A program made the position numbers and the translations under genes. Under the pieces are notes generated by a model that saw only the letters and a list, made by a program, of their open reading frames with translations, searched no databases and was not told the DNA's origin. Shown here piece by piece: positions 12,901 through 27,900 of a stretch of 64,000 nt of DNA; position 1 is the first letter of the stretch, and the number at the start of each line of letters is the position of its first letter. Origin of the DNA: Plutella xylostella (lineage: Eukaryota > Arthropoda > Insecta > Lepidoptera > Plutellidae); assembly GCF_932276165.1 (NCBI RefSeq), contig NC_063999.1:2916501-2980500 (forward strand), given 5' to 3'.

Positions 12901-15900
12901 TGACACCAAAGAGTACTTTTCGCCGAGAAAAGTGGAGTTACAATGTTTGCGATCTAAAGTGATGATAGAACTAGAACTTATTTTTTCAGTTCACCTGCTG
13001 TTGAGTGAAATCGTAATTTAATTAGGTAAATGACTCCTTGACATGAAAATAACTTTTTTTTTATAATCGTTATAACAAAACCGTTTTTTTTAATACAGCA
13101 ATATTTGTAGGTGTACTTACAGTGAGCAAAAGAGCGCAGCAAGGTGTAAATTTTTTGGTTTTTAAGAAACAAAAATAATATTTCTATCATATCCCAAATA
13201 CACATAAGTTCTTAAAAAAAAATACACACTCTCGCCTTGTACTAATGTACTCCCTTGCGGGGGTATTCTATTCTATTCTATTCTCTGTAGGGGTGTAAGT
13301 ACCTGCACCTGGCTCTCTCGAGTGGAACCTTTGTGCATATCCCCAAGGTCTAAACTGCCTTCCTAAGCTTGGACCATTTCCCACCACGCTGGTCCACTGC
13401 GGGTTGGTGGGTTGACATATCTAGATGTGCTAGATCTAGATATGCAGGTTTCCTCACGATGTTTTCCTTCACCGTAAGAGCGATGGTATACATTGTACTT
13501 AAGTTAAAATAACTCATTGGTACATGTCAGCGCCGGGATTCGAACCCGCATCTCTTGATTGAGAAGCGGGCGCTCACCCGACTGAGCTACCACCGCTCCT
13601 TGCGGGGGTACTTACATGTTATTATTTTTCTGGTGACCTCCCCATATCCCTTTGCCAGCTACGTAACCTTTTGTGACACCCTGTATATGCAGAGTTCTGC
13701 AAACTACTGTTCTGCTTTTGAAACACCAAAAAAAAACAGGTCGTCTAACTAAAAGGTCACGTGACCAAAAAAATTATATGAAGAAGCGTTTTTTTCATGA
13801 ATATAAAAAATTACGTAGGATAAAAGTTTTTCAGAGTGACGCCTGAGTAACGCCCTTTCGGCTAACTATACTTTTTTTATTACACGGGGGCAGAGTTTAA
13901 TACAACACCCTGAACTATTAAACTCTGATAATATTTTCGCGATTTTTTTACATTCTGATTTCATTTCCTGGCTTAGAAATAACATCAATAACATGCTGCA
14001 CACGTAGGTTTCGGCATAGTATTAAACCCTTTTTGCAACAACCTGTATAAATATCGGCACGGGTACGACTTTATATATAATTAATTATTAAATATTAAAA
14101 ATACTTTCAAATAAAAATAAATATTTTCGTATCACAAAACAATATTACTTACTTAACCTGTATAAATATCGGCACGGGTACGACTTTATATATAATTAAT
14201 TATTAAATATTAAAAATACTTTCAAATAAAAATAAATATTTTCGTATCACAAAACAATATTACTTACTTAGTATATTTTTAACAAAGTGGCATGTCTTCA
14301 CTTTTATGTTTTCGAGTACTATGTTAAAATTTCATGTCATTGTCCGTAGAACGCCCCGCATACCTCAACCCCCCCTCACTAGATTTGACAGATTCTGATT
14401 TTCTTCCAGCTTTAGTGACAGCCTTAAAATAAGTGCGCATTTTTTCTCGCACGCTAGGTTTCCGCAGACGGCGGGGAATGTACGCCACGTCTACGGAGTG
14501 AAAATAATAGTAGTACGAAAATTTAGATAGTCAGAGTGACATTCGTTATTTTCAACCTTTCTGACATCACATCCTGTCGTAATGGCGGATAGCGTTTTCA
14601 GCATTCATTTTTGTTTATGTATTTTTTTGGTTTTGTAATTCAATTTATGCATCCATCTTAGACATTTATTTCGTGAAATCGATATGTTTCGGTTTTGTAA
14701 GGTAAATACTACAGCAAATACTTAGTTATGGCGCCAAATTTGATGTAAGTCAAGTAGACTATTTTACAACGAAATAAAAAAGCAGAACAAGATTTTTTGA
14801 AAATGTTTGAATGCAATCAACCCTTACTAACCACAACATAAAACTAACCTGACAGGTCCGGGCGTGAGCGGCGCGCCGGCGGCGGGCGCGGCGGCTCGGA
14901 ACGACAGGCTCATGTAGCCGCTGTCTCCGCATAAGCTATCCGGTTCTGACGGCGCGTAGGAGCCTGGAATATGGCAATGATGTAGAGCATTTCGAAGAAA
15001 AAGAGCTTACTTTTAGAGTTGTTAAAAATATAAATTATTTACGAGTTATGAACTAATACTTTTGAATTTCCAGTTCGAATTTTAGAAAAGCAGAGCATTA
15101 AATGTGGCTTGGAGATAACACACGAGAATACACGATATTCATCATTCATCATACATTTTTAGTAATTGACCCCCTGTACAAAAGAAAAGGGGTGTTATTT
15201 ATTGCTATTAATTTAGACTACAACTTACTTACAATTACAATCTCTTTTATTTGCACCAAAAAACAGAAACGATACAAAATAAAACTTAAAAATAAGAACA
15301 GTACAAAAAGGCGGCCATATTGCTTATAGCAATTTCTACCAGACAAGCAAAAATTAACATAAGCACAGAAATAACAAGGTTTCATAAATCCCATACAGCC
15401 CAGCTAATAAAATATAAAAACCACTCACTCGCAGCAAAACTCGGGCGATGCGCCAGTTCACTCGGCCCCGTGTTCACCGGATACGGCCACGCGAAGTCTT
15501 CATGCAGCCTCTTCAGACAAAGGACGGCGCTATCCACTCTAGCAGCTCTCTCCCTCTCTCCCGCGAGCCACGCCACTAAATGAACGTCTAGAGCCGCCGC
15601 CATCTTGCCTAGTGAATGTAGTCTGGCTGTTGATAGGAGATGCCTCGCGTGACGCTGGATCATGAGATCTATGAAGCACTCTTCAGCTATTCCGCTGAAG
15701 CTGTCTCGGTTGGATAGTTGGTTCGGTTGCACGTAGTCTAGGTAGCTGGAACTGAATGAATTTTTTGTGGTTAGTTTATAGTGTGAGTCATTTCATATCA
15801 TATCGTTTAAATATTCAACATCTAGATAGAATAAATGCGACGTGTGCAATAAAGAATTAAATAATAATAATATATAATGTAGATACGCTTAACAACGGGA

Positions 15901-18900
15901 CAAGAGTTCCCGAGTTGTAACCTACTCTTGCACTGCATGCAGAATAGAATCTGCCTCAAAAATAGGACTTCACAGCCATCAAAATATAAGTGTATCAGAT
16001 AATTGTACTTTACTGTACTTTACTTTAGCCTTATATGAACTGAACTTAGCCACATAAAAAGTCCTTGGAACAAAGTGATCCCATAACCCTTCCTTTTTTT
16101 ACCTTTTGCGTTATAGAACCCCTAAAATAACCGCCGTTTACACAGAACCTCTTCAAAACCTTCAAAATCAACTAACTTGTCAGTCCGGGCAGGTACACTC
16201 TTCTTCCTCTTGACGGCGGCGGTGGCGCGCGCGGGGGGCGGCGCGGGCGCGGGGGGGTCCGCCTCCACGCGCGGCGACACTGTTGTGCTGAACGAGCGCC
16301 CGCGACCTCCGGCTAGCTGTTGGGATGGCGTGTATGTTAGCAGATAGAGATTTACCTACCTACATAGATAACAGCTATTGTTAGGTAAATGACTTTAACG
16401 ATTCTATGCTCTCTTCTTTATGGAAGAGAGCATAGAATTCTTCACAAGCTTCGGTCCTCGATAGGTTATTAGAGTGCGTACCTTTCGTTAGCGATGCTTT
16501 GACTTAGGGTATCAGCACATAATAAGCGTTGTGATGCAAACAGGCGTTCGCGAGCTCGCGTTCTACTGGTTGACAGGTGAAAAAGAGGCGATCCCTTTAC
16601 GTTACGCTTATAATTATGTGCGGTGACCTTTAAGGGAGAGTGGTTTATGTCGCTCTACTTAATAAATATGAACATACATGCAGTGAAGTTATAGTCGGTG
16701 ATAAGAGGCATTAATTCATAGTGAAATACAAACATTTAATGAACATTTGAATCAGATTCGGTCCTCCACAAAACAGACAGTTTTAGTGTTAATGGTGACC
16801 TTATTCTGTAGGTACTGACCTGCATGTTGCCCAGTATGACGGACAGGTCCTCGGCGTTGGGGCTGACGGTGGGCTGCGACATCTGTCCGTACTTCGTGTG
16901 CACGTTCATAGAGTTGCGCAGGGAGTCCTGTATGCTCCCCAGTATGTACTGACCTGCATGTTCCCCAGTATGTACTGACCTGCATGTTCCCCAGTATGTA
17001 CTGACCTGCATGTTGCCCAGTATGACGGACAGGTCCTCCGCGTTGGGGCTGACTGTGGGCTGCGACATCTGCCCGTACTTCGTGTGCACGTTCATTGAGT
17101 TGCGCGGGGAGTCCACGTCGTTGGGGTCTGTGGATGAATGGAGAGTAGGATAATACTTATGCACTGTTGCATAATACAGGGTAGTTCCACCGTGGTGTCA
17201 CGTGGAGGGGGAGTAGTTTTAATACGGAAACTAAGGTAATATACTAAAACCTAGCATCTTGGACAAAAGGATGGCGATGAAATTTAGGCCCGTTGTTTGT
17301 CTGTTTATTATAAACATGTGTGTGTGTGTGTGTATGTATACTCACCAATTGCACTGAGAAACCTGACGAGGTCCCTTGCCAGGTCCCAGCGCTCGTGCTG
17401 AAGGGCCGTGTCCAGTAGTTGGATGGCCAGCTGACGGCTCACCGCTGACGACTCCAGGTTCTATAATGGTCAGTAGAAAACCGATATTTGTTAGGTACAG
17501 TTTGGAATTGATTGGAGTAAGATATGAAAGATCTGAAAATTGGCGCGAAGAAGTCGCATTTATAAGAGATATTATAGTAATTGAACAATTGCACTATTCA
17601 AAGTATTACCTTAAAATTCTGCAAAAATAAAGTAAAAATTATTCATTATGCAGTAAATAAGCGCGCAAAATATAATTTAAATGGATGGAATGCAATCATT
17701 CTTATGCAATAACTGGTTATAAGTACAAATAACCCTGGCTAAAAACCCTTCCCTCTCTTAATACCTTTCACAGTAACACATTTTTATAACTCCTTCAATA
17801 GTCGTCATTTGTTCAAAAATCCTTACAAACCTGCAAAATAATCAGGTAGGACGCGGCAGTGTCCAACATTTTCCTCTGAAGACATTCCTGGAACAACTCC
17901 TTGGGCTTGCCGGCCGCAGAGAACAGATACGCCCATAGCGCTATCTCTGTCTTCCTCGCGCATTGCACTACCGTCTGAAAAGAGATGGATAGTGTGAGGG
18001 CGTGGCCAATTCTGTCATGAGGAAATTTTAGGCTTTTTGATTGGACGCACAGAACATCACCGTGTAACTTTTTTTTTAGCTCTAGTCTCTCTCTTTAGAA
18101 TTAAAACATCTATTATAATGGCAACAACCTGTATTAAATCTTACCTGTAAATAGACGGGGATATTAAATCTTACCTGTAAATAGACGGGGAATTCGTGCA
18201 CAAACTCGATGACGCTTGGCAGCTGAGCGTCGGGGATCGGCTCCTTGCTCGTCGCTTCCTCTTCCAACACCTGCGGATTAAATGGAATTTTAAATCTTAT
18301 TAATTATACATCGCAATAAACTACACAAAAAAGAGTCGTTGTGGCGCATAAGGTCCCAGCTCACATTCGTGAGGCCGTGAGTTCGAATATCGAATCCTGC
18401 TATTTACCAATGAATTCTTTATAAATAAAGAATTTAAGTACAATCATACTAAATACTTTTACGGTGAAGTAAAACATCGTGAGGAAACCTGCATATCTAG
18501 ATTCTAGATGTGTACCTTAAGTGCATTTTACTAATAAAAACGGCTCGCGACCTATCACGTGAGTACAAATGTGCGTGGATACTGCAGCAGCTGCGGGCTA
18601 TCTCCCACGCGTGCATACAGCCTAGGTAGCGGAGTTAGGCCGGGTGCTATGTCCCAGTGGTTACCTCGTGCAGCAGCAGCTCCAGCGAGTGCGGGAAGTA
18701 GGCCAGGCCGGCGCAGCTGCGGGCTATCTCCCACGCGTGGTAGCCGAGGTTGCGGCGTAGTAGCTGCCGTAGTATCTGTTGCAGGTACACTTGGCTCTGT
18801 GGGTGAGAGAATTGGGATTTTTAGTAGTCTTCTTCTAAGGCTAGGTATCGGTGAATAACTAAGGCTGGACTAGGGTTTGTCATCGATCGTAGTGAAATGA

Positions 18901-21900
18901 TTTTCTAGATAGCGTCAATCGCTGAGGGCGACTGGTGAGCTTATATAGGTATAATAATGGAAATAGAGTAATGCTTTTTTCGTCCATCCTAACATTATTA
19001 GTTAGGAAAGAAAGTACTATAGTATGAAACACTCTATGGTAAAAACAAAAAATCTAGAGCGATTATTCTGCAACGGCCTTAAAGTCAATTAAATAACTTA
19101 CGCAATACGCATTATAAACGCATGCAGTTTTTAAGGTACGCACTGAATAATTGTATTGTTTTATGCATTTTAATGGACGTATAATATTGATTTAAGCAGC
19201 TCATGAATAATTTAATTTATCCGCAACGCATTCCGATTACGTATGAACAGGTAATAGTTAACACATAATAAAGGATGTAGGCAAATTTTAAATTACGTTG
19301 ATAGAGTAGCCAGTTTCAGAGTTCTAAATAACCGAGAAGTATAAATAACCGATAAGATAAGAATTAAGGTCATTTCTATAAAAATACTCCCTATCAAATG
19401 TCTATGTCTCAGCTGTCTCAATAACTACATTCTGCCATATACGAATAAGACAAAAGTTGAAAGTACATCAAATAATCAATAGGTACAAACATTAAATTAA
19501 AAACACAACTGTACGGACCACATAATACTTACCTATAGCAAAAGATTTATATTTGTGCTTAGTCGATATTTCCAATAGTTTCCATACTACATACCACTAC
19601 ACTGGAAAAGATTTTAATCGCTTTTCAGCCTCATTAGTATAATCGTTGTTTAATCATAGACGCTGCTATCATACCACTATTAGATTTAAGTATGTAGGTA
19701 TTATTACTTTTTAACCGTGCGCCTTGAAATCTAATTACTGTAGAAATAGCCAAGCTTGGCCCTTAATTAAACCTAAATAATACATTATACTGATGGATTT
19801 TAATTGGTAATTGTATGCTTCTAGATTCAATGTATTGTGAAATGTGTTTCCGATTTACCTTCCGGACACAACTGAAGTCGAGGGGATGTATAAATAACAT
19901 TTCAGATAAAGAAACAATCTGTATGTCGCATCTTCTTTGAGTGTCCAAAGGATTGGCCAGTCAGATTAGAGTCAGTCGCTGCCAACCTCAGGAGCACCGT
20001 AGGTATATAATATAAGGAACCGCTGATATATATCTAAAGGTAGAACTACTCCCGAAGAAGTGGAAATGGCCGCCATTTTCCTATTGTTTCTTTATCCGCA
20101 AGGTTGCAAATGTGGTAAGTATAGTAAGCCGAAAAGGAGGGTAGAGTGGACTCTGGAGGTCATTCTAAACAACCTTTGTTCCAGGAGCTTCTCCATAGAA
20201 TTTCTGTTGATCACGTGACTTTTTTACTATGGGGAGCAGTTTTTTTTAAGTCACCGTCTCATACTACTTTTGCAATACTCTGTATATGTATATAGTTAGT
20301 GTACATACGGTTCTGTTGACGACACAGAAGGGCAGCGAGAACACGGAGTGCGAGTCGCTGGTGTACAGCGTCGTGTCGTTCTCCGCGCCGAGCAGGATCG
20401 CGTCGTCGAACAGGATCGCTGGTGGGGATTATATTTATTGACATATTATATCTGATATTATAGTATGATATGCCTGGGAATAGATCACGGTAAAAAGCTT
20501 GGCGAGATTTGAACGTAGAGGGGAAACATCTGACTGGGCATCATAAGCATTTCTGTCTCTGAGTACATCACTCGTAGCTCTCTCCCATGCCCATACCTTA
20601 TGCCAGAGACCTTAAATTGGTTTATGTGCACATCATACTGCATACTTTGCTTGTCACGTTGATGTGTCTCGGCTGATGATGTTTCGAAAAAGTCGATATC
20701 ACGATTGATATCGACTTTTTCAAGAAGGGGACATACCTCTAAAACAACAAGTTAGTTAAAACCGTTCTACTTACTGAGCGGATAGATCTCCAAATGGAAC
20801 GGCAACATGATCCGTTTAGCCATGAACGTGTGCCTGGTATCTGGCTGTCGACTAGCGTCGCGTGGTAGGAGGGGCAGCCACACCCGCGCGCCCAGGGCCC
20901 CGCACCACAGCCAGAGTGCCCGCGACAGTTGCGTCGCTGTCGGGCCGCTGCCGCTGGCTGCCCAGACACTCTCCACGCAAGATGCGAGGACTGTTGCTGG
21001 TAGACAGTTGTAGGCCTGGAGGGAATGGGGTTGGTTAGATTCGGATATTTTGCAAAATGGCTTGGTCATTACTTTGGGACTAAGTTACACACGGCGAAAA
21101 TTCGATGTAATCACAAATATACAGAGTTTTGCAAAAAGAGCAACAACTTTTGCTCTACGAGTTTTGAAACTCGAAATTCGTAGAACAAAAGTTCAAAATG
21201 ACCGCCTGAGTCACGCCCTTTCGGCTTAGTATAAGCCTTTTGCAACACCACGTATAATATAAATAAACAAACAAAATTTTAATACCTAACTAAAATAGTA
21301 GCTACGTACAATGTAGCATTTACAAACATTCTTTATCCTTATTAGTAACCAACTCGACTTAATTGAACGGTAACATCCATAATCCTCAAAACATTTTCAC
21401 AATCAATAAAAAAAGATGTAGGTACCTATTTCGAGGAAAACATGCTGAACATGGCACAATTTTTCATCGACCTTTGGTGTCTATCTAGAATAGGACATTA
21501 ATTATAGGTTCTCTACCTGAGTTCCGAATTAAATGGTGAAATATAAAACTACAATACTTGCTAATCGGATAAGGATATTACAATTTTACAAGACAAACTT
21601 AACCATCCATTAAACAAAGAAAAATACGTTTAGCAAAACATTTTTGCGCACGCATAGCATAATTGCTAGGCATTTGTTAATTATGCGCACTGTATGTGTT
21701 TAACATTATTAAAATTACGAAAAGGGCATGGTAAATGAGAAGAATCAGTGTAATATAATTACACACATAATGTTAACTAAGAGAGGCTTTTAAATATTTA
21801 TGTGCATAAACATTAATGTATGCTTGAGATGTTTATGGTGAAGAAAACACCCATCTAGATACACCTAGTTATCATGATTACAAGATAGTGGGCCTTGTCC

Positions 21901-24900
21901 CCCCGACACAGTAACCGAATGTATGTATGTTTGTAAGTTTGTGTGTCCCGCGGCAAGTGGTGCGTGTCGACACAAGTGTATTATAGTAATTATTTAGTGC
22001 GCATTGCAACGCCTGCACGCTTGAAGGGGCAAGCTCTTGTCGCGAGAGGAATAGATTGTTCTGGTGCCAGATTACCACTGGCCTTATGATATTGTATATC
22101 AAGGACTTTCTTATTCAATGGTAGTAAAAATTAAGGATCGATTTTAATATGACAATTTGGAAGACAGAGTATTGCCATGGTCATGTCTATGGAATATGTT
22201 CTTTAAAGTTTAGAATGATTTCTTTATCAAAGATAACCAGCATATCTCTGAGGTAAAGGTAGATCTAGAACAAACGTACTCGAAGCAGTACATCTCATGC
22301 TAAACGGCGGCAAACGCAACAGTTTTCACCTTGCGAAGGTTGTATGAAAACGGGGAAGCCTGATGCAACTTCAACGTCAAATTATAGCTACTTTAGAACG
22401 CGCGAAACACACCACGTCCGGTCCACGGCAGGATGTTGAGGACCAAAGAGGCTATATATTTGCAGATTATACTTTTTGCTAACTAGTTCGGTTTCGGCTC
22501 CAGTCTGACACGTCTCCGTTGAAAATGAAGTGCTTCGTTGCGGTCAGTGTGATATGATAATGCGGCTAAGTTGAGTTGATGGATTAGTGCTTGAGATGGT
22601 GTGTTAAAGTGATGATTTCTGAATATTTCAGATTTGCGTGCTGGCGTTGGCCGCGTCAGCTCAATCAAATGGTCTGGGTGATCTAGTGTACGCGCCAGGC
22701 CATGCCTCCCCTGATTACTATGTAAGTTTACTGTGAATTAGAAGAATATAATAATATAGAGTCGTTACGCTTGAGAATTTTCTCTTAACCATTACCAGTG
22801 GACGTCATAATTATCTACATCTGTACCAATTCATTTTTCTTTGTGACAGTGTCACTGTTTCCTCTGTACCTTTTGTAATCACAAACTAACCAGCCACAAA
22901 TTAAATCTAAAACCTTTCACGGTGGCCAATAAAGAAACTATTGAGCTATACTTAGGTATTTAAGTTCTAAAGGATATTAGTATAATACCAAATGTTGTGT
23001 ATTCGCAGACGTATCCTAAGTATGCGTTCGACTACGCAGTCAAGGACCCCCACACTGGAGACAACAAGGCGCAATGGGAGAAGAGGGACGGAGACATGGT
23101 TAAAGGTAGACTAAACTATATGACTCTTTAATCATCATTAAATATAAAAAACAAGAACTCTACATTACGTCTAGATCAGGGTCGGGATAGATATCCAAGA
23201 AGCGAAAAATTTTGATCGATTAAATGTGTACTGATATGCCTTGACATCCCTGAAGACTCATCTCCATTTTGTATTTCCAGGAGCATACTCCCTAGTGGAG
23301 CCGGACGGCAGCCTGCGCGTGGTGGAGTACTGGGCCGACGACAAGCACGGCTTCAACGCCAACGTCAAGCGCATCGGGCCCAGCATCCACCCTGAGGGCC
23401 CCAAGATAGTCCCCATATACAAGGCTCCCATCCCCACCCTGGCACACGAGTCCTACGGCCATGCCCCCTACTCCATCGGTCCCATCGCCGGTATTGAGAA
23501 GCTGGAACACGCCCCCTACATCCACGGACCCTACCACGGCGCCGTCTCCACCGCCTCCCTCGTCAAGGAAGAGATCCCCATCATCAAGCACGTCCCCATC
23601 ATCAAACCCATCTACCGGGAACCCATCATCAAACCGATCTACACTGAGCCCCTCCTCAAACCGTACTACAGGGAACCCCTTATCAAGGCACCCATCTACA
23701 GAGAACCCCTTATCAAGGCACCTATCTATGAGCAATACCCCATTTACAAGGCACCCCTCCTGATCAAGCCCTGGGAGAACCTCATCAAGGCCCCCTACCA
23801 GAACATCGGCATCGCGCGCCTGCCGCTCGACATCGGCGAGCACGGCCTCAAGTACCCCTACGAAGGAGACCACGGGTACTACAACAAGTATCACTAGAGC
23901 AGTACTGCTGACCTAATAAATGATCTGTGGTATTTAGACGATAAGGCTTGTAAATAAGTGAAAAAAGTCTGCGCCCCTGAAAACGAAATTTTAACCCTCG
24001 ACAGTAAATAAAAACGATGAGTACCTTAAATATGCTAATCCTGTAAGATATTTAATATTTATAACGATAAACATTAAGTTAGACACGCATTATACGAGCA
24101 AACTAATAAAGCAGAGCCACTGTGTGGTAATGAACACGTGTTTTATTCATTTATCTGTTACCCAAAAGGAATTTCTTTCATAAAAAGTCACTTGGATTTT
24201 CTGATAATCGAACGAGTCTATTAGCGTTTGGCAGGTTGCCGTACCGGTATGATTAAGGGAAAAACGTTCGTAGGAAAGTTTAATTGAATTAACCAGAACA
24301 TCGGTAGGCCTGGGGGTCAGCGCGCCACGGTCCGGTGGGCGGTCAGATATGAGCAATAAGGAACTGGTTCCAACATTTTGGGCTGAGCGGTGGGAAATTC
24401 ACTTTTATATAAAAGCATTGCGTACTTTTGTTGTGGCATACACATTTGAGCTGCTTACAGGACTCAGCAGTCAGGAAAATGAACCGAGTTTTCATGGTGA
24501 GTTTTCCAATTATCATGTTTTATTATTTCTACAGTTATTATTCATATTATCAATGTGACAACTTTGAACACCCTACTCTAGGATGGTTAAATATGTCCCT
24601 AATCATTTATTATATTTAATATTAATGAATTGCATCTCATATATTAATTAAACATATAAAAATGCAGATCAAACAGAGATTTCCGCAAGCCTTGTAAGAT
24701 CTTTAAACTGTAGCGGTGTTTGTGTCGAATATATTAATTTCTTAACTTACATCCCATCATAAAAATACATTGATTTTGTCTCTCTGCTAATGTGTATGGT
24801 CAATGGTATTAAATTACAGATCTCGTGCCTAGTGGCCGCGGCGGCGGTGGCGGTGGCGGGTAACGCGATACCCATCGCACCCATTATCGAGCATGTGGTG

Positions 24901-27900
24901 AGTTACATTACAGACATTTATAGGTTATTTTAATACTTGGAAAATTTATGTCTTGGTCAAAATCAAATCTGATAAATTTGCTTCAGCAAAATACTACAAA
25001 TATGCCGAATTATCTATAAAATTTCTAAGTAAATTTTTACACTATTATGATTTACTATGTCATTTTCCATCGCAGAGCCACCCCCGCTACGCGTTCAACT
25101 ACGCGGTGAACGACCCTCACACGGGCGACAACAAGGCGCAGTGGGAGTCCCGCGACGGAGACCACGTCAAGGGACAGTACTCGCTGGTCGAGCCCGACGG
25201 CTCGCTGCGAGTCGTCGACTACCACGCCGACGACCTCACCGGCTTCAACGCAGTCGTCAAGAAAGTGGGCCCGTCTTTACACCCGGCACCAATCCACGGC
25301 GTGCACCACGGCATCATCCCCGTTGGACCAATCAAAGTGCCGGCGCTCAAGCCGCTATTGGCTCCGATTCATTACGGATTCGGCGCCGCGCCGCTCGCTA
25401 TTGGTCTACCTAAAGCCATCCTTGGGCAGTGGAGCCTGCCGTGGGACAGTCTGACTGGCTCGTACGGAGGCTGGGTGCCGCTGCCGGGTGACCTCTACGC
25501 TCATGGCCCTCACGCTACCATCATCAGCAAGAAGTGGAAGGATGGGAAGCTACACAAGGTCGTCACCGGACCTATCTCGTTGGCCGGAAGAAAACTCGTC
25601 ATCAAGACCAAAGGCTAAATTGACAATGCCTCAGTCACTATCTTGATATATCCTTAATTTTGTAAGGTTACGATAGTGATGTTAGCTATTTTTAAGATTG
25701 TACATAAGCTGTAGTATATTGTATATATGTGTACATGTGTATGATCATATTGTGTACCTGACTGAGCTGATTTACTAGTCCTGTAAACTATTGTCTAATT
25801 TACTGCCAAAGAATAAACGAAATTTCGTTGATCCTTAATGACTGTTATTATTTATTCCTTGAAAAAGTGATGATGATGTCCTCTTCGTCGTATCCGACAA
25901 CAGCGACTATTGCTACACTCTGTTATGTGCTCTTATGTGGCTGGCAAGTCCGAACCGAAAAAGTAGTAAGTAGATACATAATTAAAAATATTAATCCATA
26001 TTTAAAACTTCACTTAGATAAATAAATATGGCCCAAAAATTTGTTTAAGCAAAATAAAAACAGGAGAGACACAGAGAAGTACTTCCTAATAATGAGCAAA
26101 AAAAGGACCGAAATTAACTGCCTGCATTCCATACGAATACCTCCTCAATATTTATAATGTATTCGGAGCAGTAACGCTATGCTTTTCACAATGCGAGCTA
26201 GATTATAAATACTAGTACAATGCGATTGCTAATTGCCCCATAAAATTACTAGTAAGCAATTTGTAAGTTGGATATTTATTTGTAAATTAATATCATTTTA
26301 TTATTTTACTAATAATAAAGTAAGCAATTGGATATTTTTGCGTACACAGGGTGGATGGAATTTTCTCAGTGGAAAGTCAGGTCATGGTATAGAACAGTAT
26401 TATAACTGTAAAATTAGACAGTGGTATTTCAATGTCCGCAGCATGAAATTAATCAATAACCGTATTCTTTATAAGTCAGCTATCTAAATAGTGCGGAATT
26501 TAATACGAGTACGTGAACAATTCTAAAGCAAATAATAATTATGTGTAGTTCTAGCAAAATATTTTAATTTCATTCATTAGTGTTATATTACAAGTAATGT
26601 TTTTTTTATTGATATAGTTCATCATCATCATTATCAGCCAATAATCACCACTGCTGGACATAGGCCTTTCCCAAGGAGCGCCACAACACTCGGTCCTCGG
26701 CCTTCCTCAGCCAGTCACTACCGGCTACCCGCCTAAGGTCCTCGGTCCAGCGGGCAGGTGGCCGTAGTTACTTAAGATGACAAGCTTCGCGAAATAGGTA
26801 TTAAGGAAAACATTTGCTACCGCTTGTGCTCCCATGCCCCGGACACGGGTGTGATAGAGATGCACTGCATCTCGCGACTGGCAATAGGTCAATGATTTCA
26901 AAAGGAAGGATAGGCCCTTCAGAACATTTTACTCAAACCTTCTTCATACAAGCAAAATAACTGTCATCTGTCATAATTTGTTTGAACTATGTCAGTGCCT
27001 AGCAACTATCTTGACGACGTAACCTTGTACGTGCGTTAATAATTTACCATCCCGGACATTGTTTTATTATTTGCAGGCGCCATATCAATAATTTAAGACA
27101 AATCTAACTACTACAATTAAAACTGTTTTGGGCTATAGACCTGTAGAGCGTCCCGTACAAATGGACTAAAGATCACGCACCAAAACGTAAGTGTGTGCAA
27201 CAAGAAAATGTTCTCGGAGGATAGTCAACAAAAAATGACGTCCGCACAAGGTTACAGCGCGCGGCCATTGTAGACTTTGGTAGTAAAATAATTATCACTT
27301 TATAATGTGATTATTACTTAATTTAATGGTAATTACCGATGATACGATATTCGATGTTTCTTTTTGACCTTCGTATAATGGTTTTTGCAGCCTTTCACAA
27401 TACAACTACATATTTATCACAAGATTCACAAGACCATCTCTCGCCCACAGACAACTGTCGACTGAGGAGCGTTGGCCCTAAAATTACGATTTAGGGCCAA
27501 CGCGCGGGTGCCATTTTTTTGAGTGGGAGGCCCTGTCCTTACGCTAGTAATATATATGTCAATGCAATAGGTACTTTTCTTGATGAAATTATTATTGAGG
27601 GAGGAAGGTTTCGCTTTTAAAAAAAATACATTGTTTTTGTTCAACAACGGCTTGACTCGACACAATTTTTATCACATGATGATATGATTATGGACATGAT
27701 CAAATTAAATGACCTGTAAAAGTATTGACCGTTTATTTATTTCATACTCTTTCACCCATGTTTAAAATTATGCCATGGTGGTGACTCAGGGGATTATACT
27801 GAGCAACTTTTGTTCTACGAGTTTTGGAAATTTTCGAAAAAAATATCCATCACTATGTAAAGAGTCACGTGAAGGTATTCAAAAGGTTTTTTTTTTTTGA

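Larger units (their letters stand above)
6957..14848 (-). other. Ric1 intron 24, filled with mobile elements
   Basis: This 7.9 kb intron (boundaries 6947-14848) has no host exon that I can detect. It contains a LINE fragment (7377-8646), a tRNA-derived SINE (9225-9486), a small repeat of the GTTGCAAAA family (9971-10231), a hAT-like element (10503-11759), an R1-like reverse transcriptase relic (about 12140-12250), a second SINE (13219-13600) and a perfect 115 bp tandem duplication (14041-14270). Confidence 0.8.

Noticed and set aside
9225..13600. tRNA genes suggested by good box A and box B sequences
   Set aside because: The tRNA-like heads run directly into SINE bodies and do not complete a cloverleaf with an acceptor stem.
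23292..23894. A 200-residue open frame antisense to cuticular gene A
   Set aside because: It is a mirror of the repetitive, GC-rich coding exon. It has no signal peptide, promoter or recognisable domain.
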